From positions 1 through 9,523 of the forward strand of contig CANFYD010000112.1 of assembly GCA_947450745.1 (NCBI GenBank): a DNA stretch of 9,523 nucleotides. The letters run 5' to 3'. Under the pieces are notes generated by a model. It was given only the letters and a program-made list of their open reading frames with translations. It had not been told where the DNA came from and ran no database searches. This document shows positions 1-4,809 of the stretch, piece after piece. The stretch comes from Burkholderiales bacterium. Lineage in GTDB: Bacteria; Pseudomonadota; Gammaproteobacteria; Burkholderiales; Burkholderiaceae_C. Each line of letters starts with the position of its first letter. The first letter of the stretch is position 1. Both the position numbers and the translations under genes were made by a program.

Positions 1-1161
1 GAGCGCGGTGAGCGCCCAGACCGTGGCGGCAACCGCCGGCCAGAGCGCAGCGACAAGCCCGAGGGTGGCGAAGTTCGCGCCGAGCGCAGCGACGTCCGTC
101 CGGAACGTGCAGAACGTGCTGAACGTGCCGATCGGAGTGAGCGCGGTGAGCGTCCCGAGCGGGGCGAGAACGGCCGCCGTCCGCGTGGCGAGCGCAGCGA
201 TGCCTCAGCAGCCACGGCAGCCTTGCCGGTACAAGCCGCACTGAATGCACAGGACACAGCAGGTGTGCAGGCTTACCAGCCAGCAGCCACGGTGGTCGAA
301 GCGCCGGTGCAGACTCAACCGCAAGCAGCGCAGGAAGCCGCTGGCGCTCAGGGCAATGCCCAGGGCGATGCCAATTTCGACGCCAACTCGGACGCGACCA
401 GCGACGCCAACAACGAAGAAGCCCGCGCTCGCGGCCGCCGCCGCCGCCGTGGTGGTCGCGACCGTGACGACATTCGCCCAGCCGAAGGCGCGGAAGCCGA
501 CGCAACTGCCGTCGCCAGCGACGACGCAGCGGTCAAACCCGCCGAGACCGAGCTGACGGCTGAAGCGGCCGACAGCGCAGACGGCCAGGCCCGCGACGGC
601 CGCCGTCGTGGCCGCGACCGTGTGCGCCGCGAACGCCGTGATGACAGCGCCGACGCACCTGCCAGCGAGTCGGCTGAAGCGCCGGCGGCCCTGCATGTTG
701 CTGCGAGTGTTGCTGTCGTTGCTGCGGCTGCGGCTGAACCAGTGGCTGCACCCGCTGCTGCGCCGGTGGTCGAGCCTGTTGTTGCTGCTGTTGCCGCTGC
801 TCCTGCCGCAGCCCCGGTGGCTGTCGCTGAGCCGATGATCATGGTGAGCACCAAGGTCGCTGCGCCAGCCGAGCCTGCTCCGGTCGTGCTTGCAGCAGTT
901 GCTGCGCCGGTCGCAGAGCCCGCCTTCGTGCTGTCGGTCGATGCCCTGACGGCAGTGGCCGAGTCGAGTGGCTTGCAGTGGGTCAACTCGGACGCCAGCA
1001 AGATCCGCGCCGCTCAAGAAGCGATGGCGGCCGAAGCCCAACCGGTGCATGCACCGCGCGAGCGCGCTGCCGCAGCCAAGACGGAAGACGGCCCACTGGT
1101 GATGGTTGAAACGCGCAAGGATCTGGCTCAGGTCAAGCTGCCGTTTGAACAGCAACCGTAA
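1..1161 (+). CDS. rne: Ribonuclease E, C-terminal part (5' end outside window)
   Basis: This frame is open from base 1 to a TAA at 1159-1161, giving 386 residues. No catalytic domain (S1, DNase I-like or Zn-link) is present; it would lie upstream. What is visible is a low-complexity tail. An Arg/Glu-rich stretch of RGER/RAER-type units covers residues 1-70. Two further basic patches follow (bases about 415-470 and 592-645, each with runs of Arg and Asp), then an Ala/Val/Pro-rich region (about 690-940). The end (about 958-1155) looks ordered and conserved, with the pieces LQWVNSDASKIRAAQEAM and DGPLVMVETRKDL. In RNase E the C-terminal half is a disordered scaffold that binds RNA through Arg-rich segments and binds degradosome partners. 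I recognise the final block as typical of Burkholderiales RNase E tails from memory. RNase G is unlikely because it lacks such a tail. The first ATG or alternative start inside the window is not the real start. Confidence 0.85.
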   Translation, partial: ERGERPDRGGNRRPERSDKPEGGEVRAERSDVRPERAERAERADRSERGERPERGENGRRPRGERSDASAATAALPVQAALNAQDTAGVQAYQPAATVVEAPVQTQPQAAQEAAGAQGNAQGDANFDANSDATSDANNEEARARGRRRRRGGRDRDDIRPAEGAEADATAVASDDAAVKPAETELTAEAADSADGQARDGRRRGRDRVRRERRDDSADAPASESAEAPAALHVAASVAVVAAAAAEPVAAPAAAPVVEPVVAAVAAAPAAAPVAVAEPMIMVSTKVAAPAEPAPVVLAAVAAPVAEPAFVLSVDALTAVAESSGLQWVNSDASKIRAAQEAMAAEAQPVHAPRERAAAAKTEDGPLVMVETRKDLAQVKLPFEQQP

Positions 1162-1171
1162 CTGGCTGCAA

Positions 1172-1198
1172 GGTCAAGCCTCGCTCAGAGGCTTGACC
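1172..1198 (+). other. Perfect 11-bp hairpin in rne 3' UTR
   Basis: GGTCAAGCCTC (1172-1182) and GAGGCTTGACC (1188-1198) are exact inverted repeats around a 5-base loop, starting 11 bases after the rne stop codon. No T tract follows directly, so it is not a normal intrinsic terminator. It may protect the 3' end of the rne transcript, help termination at the hairpin just downstream, or be a protein-binding palindrome. The structure is certain as sequence; the role is unknown. Confidence 0.6.
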
Positions 1199-1208
1199 GC
1201 TGCTGAAT

Positions 1209-1246
1209 AAAAAATGCCGCCGGGCCAACAGCCCGGCGGCATTTTT
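1209..1246. terminator. Bidirectional intrinsic terminator between rne and baeR
   Basis: The stem GCCGCCGGGC / GCCCGGCGGC has a 5-base loop (CAACA, 1226-1230). An A6 run (1209-1214) lies on its left and a T5 run (1242-1246) on its right. Including the A/T flanks, 16 base pairs are possible (1210-1225 with 1231-1246). Read on +, it ends rne transcripts with a T5 tract. Read on -, it ends baeR transcripts, 25 bases past the baeR stop, with a T6 tract. This fits the convergent gene order. Confidence 0.92.
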
Positions 1247-1270
1247 CATGGGCGACGCGAAACCGTCCGA

Positions 1271-1996
1271 CTACGCGTCGAAGCGGTAGCCCACACCGTA
1301 AATCGAGCGAATGCATTCCTGACCGGCATCGGCCTGCTCCAGCTTGCGGCGCAGGTTCTTGACGTGGCTGTCGACGGCGCGGTCGGTGACGGCGCGGTGA
1401 TCGGCATGCAGCTGATCCAGCAGCGCATTGCGTGAAAACACCCGGCCCGGCGTGCCGGCCAGCGTCTTCAGCAGACGGAACTCGATCGGCGTCAGGTCGA
1501 GCGCCACACCGTTGTAGCGCGCCCGGTAACCGTCCTCGTCCACCTCCAGCTTGGACGCTTCCTCGCTGCCTGCCGCATCCTTGCGGCTGCGACGCAGCAC
1601 TGCCTTGACGCGGGCCACGATCTCGCGCGGGCTGAACGGCGTTTTACAGATGTAGTCGTCGGCCCCCAAGTCCAGGCCCAGCAGGCGCTCGGCCTCCTCG
1701 ACCCGGGCGGTCAGCATCACGATCGGCACATCGCTGAAGCTGCGCAGCTCGCGACAGATCTCGAAGCCGTCACGGCCGGGCAACATCAGGTCAAGCAGGA
1801 TCAGGTCGTAAGGCGTCGCCTTGAACGCGTCCACCACCGCCCGGCCGTCGGCAATGCAGTGTGGCTCGTAGCCGGCAGCCCGCAAATAGTCGCTGACCAG
1901 GGCCGCCATTTTCGGCTCATCCTCGACCACGAGGATGCGGGCGGGGTGGGCGGTAGAAGTGGTCACGAAGAAGGGTCGGTTCACGAACGTATTCAT
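1271..1996 (-). CDS. baeR: OmpR-family response regulator, BaeR-like
   Basis: This is a DNA-binding response regulator of 241 residues (ATG start). Residues below are numbered from the GTG three bases upstream; subtract one for the ATG form. The receiver domain spans about 21-140: acidic pair E26/D27 in VVEDEP, phosphoacceptor D70 in DLILLDLMLPG, conserved T97 and K119. A winged-helix output domain spans about 155-241 (LDLTPIEFRLLKTL, VTDRAVDSHVKNLRRKLE, YGVGYRFDA). Along its length it closely resembles E. coli BaeR, including FSDVPIVMLTA and the SPREIVARVK segment. One oddity is that the family motif DDYICKP reads DDYICKTP, with an extra Thr after the conserved Lys. ATG 1996 is preferred over GTG 1999 because a weak GGA lies 6 bases before it. 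It sits 21 bases after baeS in the same operon. Phosphorylated BaeR normally activates envelope-stress and RND efflux genes, so the divergent pump is its likely target. Confidence 0.93.
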   Translation of the reverse strand: MNTFVNRPFFVTTSTAHPARILVVEDEPKMAALVSDYLRAAGYEPHCIADGRAVVDAFKATPYDLILLDLMLPGRDGFEICRELRSFSDVPIVMLTARVEEAERLLGLDLGADDYICKTPFSPREIVARVKAVLRRSRKDAAGSEEASKLEVDEDGYRARYNGVALDLTPIEFRLLKTLAGTPGRVFSRNALLDQLHADHRAVTDRAVDSHVKNLRRKLEQADAGQECIRSIYGVGYRFDA

Positions 1997-2017
1997 CACA
2001 ATTCCAGAGTCTGACAG

Positions 2018-3421
2018 TCAAAGCTTTGCATGCGGCAGGCTGATGGCGATCCATAGCCCGCCCAGCGGCGACGCGCGGCCGGCGATGCTGCCGTCGTGCG
2101 CTTCGACGATGCGGCTGCAGATCGCCAGGCCCAAGCCGGCACCGCCGCTGGCGCGGTTGCGCGAGCCCTCAACCCGGAAAAAGCGGTCAAAAACACGCGC
2201 CAAATTCTCGTCCGCAACGCCGGGGGCCGAGTCCTGGAGGTCGATCAGCACGTTGCGACCCTCGACCCGCGCGTGGATGCGCAAGCGCCCGCCGGCATCG
2301 GTGTAGCGGCAGCTGTTTTCCAGCAAGTTGTTGAACAGTTGCTGCAAGCGCCGCTCGTCGGCAAACACCATCAGCGGGCCGGGCGGCAGGCGCAGGTCGA
2401 GCTGAATGCCGCAGGACGCCAAGCGCTCGGCAAAAGCGCCGGCGGTGGCACGCAGCGGCTCGGCCAAGTCGATATCGACCTTGCGATAGGCCAGCGCGCC
2501 AACGTCGGCCAGCGACAGGTCGTAGAGGTCGCTGACCAGCTTGTTCAGCGTTGCCACCTCGGATTGCAGCGAACGCAGCGTTTGCGCGTCGAGCCGACGC
2601 ACACCGTCCTCGATCGCCTCCAGCTCGCCGTGCAGCACGCCCAGCGGCGTGCGCAACTCGTGCGACAGATCGGCCATGAACTCGCGCCGCATCTGCTCGT
2701 TGCGCTGCAGGGTGTAGGCCAGCCGGTTGAAGTCCAGCGAAAGCTGGCCGACTTCGTCGCGCGAGGCCTCGTTGACACGTGTTTCGTAATCGCCGGCAGC
2801 CAAGCGATGGGTGGCGGCCGCGACCCGGCGCACCGGCATCAGCAGCGTGCGCGAGGCCCACAGCGCAATCGCGGCGGCCAGCAGCAGCGCGCCGAGCCCG
2901 ACGGCCCAGCTGGCGCGCGTCTGCGCGGCCTCGAAGCGCCGCTCGGCGGCCGAGCTGACGCTTTGAAACGGAGCCATGGCCAGCCAGCCGACGATACGGC
3001 CATCGACGCTGATGGCCCGCTCGACGCCTTGCGGCGAGGGCAGTTCGAAGCCGGCCACCCGCTGCCGCTGCGCGTTGAACAAGGTGAAGCGGCGCGTCGC
3101 CCCGGTCAGCTCCGAGATGCCCGGCGGCGGCCGACCGGGCGAAATCACGGCGGTGTCGATGCCGCCGTCGTCCGTCAACGGCCGCAGCAAGCGGTACCAG
3201 AGGTCGGGTTGTCGGGTCAGGAAGGTCCAGTCCCCGTACTGCACGTAACCGGCCGTCACGCCGGGCACGGCGGCATCGAGCCGCAACAGCGCCTGTTCGT
3301 TCAAATAACCGAGGAAGCCACGCGTCAAGTTGACGTGAGCGGCCACGCCCATGGCCAGCGCGACCACCATGGCGGTGGCCAGAACGGCGGCAAACAATTT
3401 GGCGGTGATGCTCAATTTCAT
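2018..3421 (-). CDS. baeS: Envelope-stress sensor histidine kinase, BaeS-like
   Basis: This is an inner-membrane sensor kinase of 467 residues, the same length as I recall for E. coli BaeS. TM1 covers about residues 8-28, a periplasmic sensor domain about 30-170, TM2 about 172-190, and HAMP about 191-243 (MPVRRVAAATHRLAAGDYETRV). The HisKA H-box FMADLSHELRTPLGVL carries the phosphoacceptor H254. The ATPase domain has an N-box (LFNNLLENSCRYT, 362-374), a G1 box (DSAPG, 397-401), an F-box (FDRFFR) and a G2 box (GGAGLGLAI, 426-434). All catalytic motifs are intact. The family match is strongest from HAMP onward; the periplasmic part diverges, so the signal may differ from the indole and flavonoid-type inducers known for E. 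coli. The start aligns with the BaeS N-terminus (ITAKLF versus ITGKLF), although no good Shine-Dalgarno precedes it. The gene comes first in the baeS-baeR operon and is divergent from the pump. Confidence 0.93.
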   Translation of the reverse strand: MKLSITAKLFAAVLATAMVVALAMGVAAHVNLTRGFLGYLNEQALLRLDAAVPGVTAGYVQYGDWTFLTRQPDLWYRLLRPLTDDGGIDTAVISPGRPPPGISELTGATRRFTLFNAQRQRVAGFELPSPQGVERAISVDGRIVGWLAMAPFQSVSSAAERRFEAAQTRASWAVGLGALLLAAAIALWASRTLLMPVRRVAAATHRLAAGDYETRVNEASRDEVGQLSLDFNRLAYTLQRNEQMRREFMADLSHELRTPLGVLHGELEAIEDGVRRLDAQTLRSLQSEVATLNKLVSDLYDLSLADVGALAYRKVDIDLAEPLRATAGAFAERLASCGIQLDLRLPPGPLMVFADERRLQQLFNNLLENSCRYTDAGGRLRIHARVEGRNVLIDLQDSAPGVADENLARVFDRFFRVEGSRNRASGGAGLGLAICSRIVEAHDGSIAGRASPLGGLWIAISLPHAKL

Positions 3422-3456
3422 CGTCGGAGGGCTGTGGGCTGACCACTGTTATTCTC

Positions 3457-3484
3457 AAAGGATAGTCATTAGCGCCCATCCTTT
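3457..3484. promoter_or_regulatory. Inverted repeat bracketing the baeS -10 element
   Basis: AAAGGAT (3457-3463) and ATCCTTT (3478-3484) form an exact 7-bp inverted repeat separated by 14 bases. The half-site centres are 21 bp apart, about two helical turns. The predicted baeS -10 element lies between them. This is the geometry of a dimer-bound operator, but chance or an RNA hairpin cannot be excluded. Confidence 0.35.
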
Positions 3485-3496
3485 CTGCCTTGGCAA
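3468..3496 (-). promoter_or_regulatory. Candidate sigma70 promoter for baeSR
   Basis: On the minus strand a -35 element TTGCCA (plus-strand 3491-3496; 5 of 6 to TTGACA) is separated by 17 bases from a -10 element GCTAAT (3468-3473; 4 of 6 to TATAAT). A start near 3461 would give a leader of about 40 bases before baeS. The spacing is ideal and the position fits. This is a sequence prediction only. Confidence 0.5.
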
Positions 3497-3530
3497 GCAC
3501 AGCCCCGCTGCTGGCCAGCTCTTCAAGCTC

Positions 3531-3544
3531 TCTCCACATTTGCC
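3531..3544 (+). promoter_or_regulatory. Candidate BaeR box upstream of the efflux operon
   Basis: TCTCCACATTTGCC matches the last 14 positions of the E. coli BaeR box as I recall it (TTTTTCTCCATDATTGGC) at 11 of 14 positions. It lies 39 bases before the adaptor start codon. It sits where a -35 element would be for a possible -10 TATGCT (3551-3556), and no good -35 is visible there. This is what an activator-dependent promoter would look like. The BaeR-type regulator encoded next door makes the match plausible, but binding is inferred. Confidence 0.45.
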
Positions 3545-3550
3545 GGTCAC

Positions 3551-3556
3551 TATGCT
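3551..3556 (+). promoter_or_regulatory. Possible -10 element of the efflux operon
   Basis: TATGCT matches TATAAT at 4 of 6 positions and begins 7 bases after the candidate BaeR box. No convincing -35 lies 16-18 bases upstream (that stretch falls in CTCTCTCC). A weak promoter dependent on an activator would fit. Assignment is tentative. Confidence 0.25.
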
Positions 3557-3583
3557 GGTAAACCCGCTTGCAAAAATATCCCA

Positions 3584-4795
3584 ATGAACAAATTTCTTTC
3601 CCCTACCCGGGCGACAGGCCCACTGGTCATTGCCCTGCTCACCTTGCTGACCGCCTGCGGCAAGAGCGCGCCGCCGACCGCTGCCGTCGCGCCGCCACAG
3701 GTCGGCGTCTACCAGGTCGAGCCGCAGCGCCAGACCATCACCACCGAATTGCCGGGCCGCACCGGTGCGCGCTTGATCGCCGAGATTCGCCCGCAAGTCG
3801 GCGGCATCGTGCAGCGCCGCCTGTTTGAAGAAGGCGCGCAAGTGAAGGCCGGCCAGGTGCTCTATCAGCTCGACCCGGCCAGCTTTCAGGCTGCCCACGC
3901 CAGCGCGCAAGCGGGGGTGGCCAAGGCCGAGGCGACCGTCGGTGCGGCCCGCGTGACCGCGCAGCGCAATGCGGAGCTGGTCAAGATAGACGCCATCAGC
4001 CGACAGTTGAACGATGACTCGCAAGCGCAGCTGCAGTTGGCACAGGCCGACTTGGCGGTGGCCCGCGCGGCCATGGACGCCAGCCGCATCAACCTGGATC
4101 GCACCCGCATCGTGGCGCCGATTTCGGGTCGCATCGCTCTGTCCAGCGTGACGGCAGGTGCGCTGGTCACCGCCAATCAGGTGATGGCGCTGACGACGGT
4201 GCAGCAACTCGACCCGCTGGTGGTCGATGTGCTGCAGTCGAGCGGCGAGTTGCTGCGCCTGAAGCAGGAGTTGGCCAGCGGCACCTTGAAGCGCAACAGC
4301 GAAGCGCCGATCCGGCTGCTGCTGGAAGACGGCAGCGCCTACCCGCATGTGGGGCAGTTGCAATTCAGCAGCGTCAGCGTCAACCCGAGCACCGGCGCGG
4401 TGACGCTGCGCGCGCTGATCCCCAACCCGGACGGCCTGCTGATGCCCGGCATGTATGTGCGCGCCCTGCTGGAAACCGGCGTGGCGGAAAACGCCTTGCT
4501 GGTGCCGCAGCGCGGCATCACCCGCACACCGACCGGTGAGGCGTCCGCGCTGATCGTCGGCGCAGACGGCAAGGTGGAGCGCCGCACCCTCAAAGTGGGC
4601 CGCGCCATCGCGGATCGCTGGCAGGTGACGGAGGGCTTGCAAGCCGGTGAGCAGGTCATCATCGAGGGCTTGCAAAACGTCAAGGTCGGTACCCTGGTGC
4701 AGGTCAAGGCGACTCCGGTGGCAGCCGCCGCCGCATCAGGCTCAGGCTCAGGCGCGGCAGCAATCACTGCGCCGGCCTTGGCCGCCGCGCGCTGA
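3584..4795 (+). CDS. RND efflux periplasmic adaptor lipoprotein (AcrA/MexA type)
   Basis: This is a membrane fusion protein of 403 residues that bridges the RND permease and the outer-membrane channel. A lipoprotein signal peptide ends in lipobox LTAC with lipidated C25. The first lipoyl half spans about 57-98 (AEIRPQVGGIV, LFEEGAQVKAGQVLYQLDP). The alpha-helical hairpin spans about 99-172. The second lipoyl half starts at RTRIVAPISGRIALSSVTAG (173-192). The beta-barrel (about 200-295) and membrane-proximal domain (about 300-375, LLVPQRGITRTPTGEA) follow. The hairpin tip keeps the R128/L132/S139 pattern used by AcrA to dock TolC-type channels. The end is an Ala/Gly/Ser-rich tail (about 380-403), likely disordered. 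The start is chosen because it gives a complete signal peptide, although no Shine-Dalgarno is visible before it. It is first in the pump operon, 14 bases before the permease gene. The protein is AcrA-like; orthology to one named adaptor is not claimed. Confidence 0.95.
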   Translation: MNKFLSPTRATGPLVIALLTLLTACGKSAPPTAAVAPPQVGVYQVEPQRQTITTELPGRTGARLIAEIRPQVGGIVQRRLFEEGAQVKAGQVLYQLDPASFQAAHASAQAGVAKAEATVGAARVTAQRNAELVKIDAISRQLNDDSQAQLQLAQADLAVARAAMDASRINLDRTRIVAPISGRIALSSVTAGALVTANQVMALTTVQQLDPLVVDVLQSSGELLRLKQELASGTLKRNSEAPIRLLLEDGSAYPHVGQLQFSSVSVNPSTGAVTLRALIPNPDGLLMPGMYVRALLETGVAENALLVPQRGITRTPTGEASALIVGADGKVERRTLKVGRAIADRWQVTEGLQAGEQVIIEGLQNVKVGTLVQVKATPVAAAAASGSGSGAAAITAPALAAAR

Positions 4796-4809
4796 AAGCG
4801 CCCTGAGCC

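Noticed and set aside
1..220. Possible CRISPR or tandem DNA repeat array from recurring GAGCGCGGTGAGCG-like units.
   Set aside because: Units are short, degenerate and in frame with the rne reading frame. There are no fixed-length spacers, so they are coding low-complexity repeats.
205..1155. A 316-codon minus-strand frame opposite the rne tail.
   Set aside because: It is antisense to a repetitive GC-rich coding sequence and is rich in Ser, Arg, Gly and Cys from reverse-complemented Ala and Arg codons. No start signal or family match is seen.
2096..3442. A 448-codon open frame on the plus strand opposite baeS.
   Set aside because: The opposite strand encodes a full histidine kinase with all motifs. 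This frame has shadow-like composition (Gln, Arg, Ala, Gly) and no recognisable domain.
3455..4675. A 406-codon open frame on the minus strand opposite the adaptor, reaching into the divergent promoter region.
   Set aside because: It shows no domain or secretion signal, covers the lipoprotein adaptor gene, and has a His/Gln/Arg-rich shadow composition.
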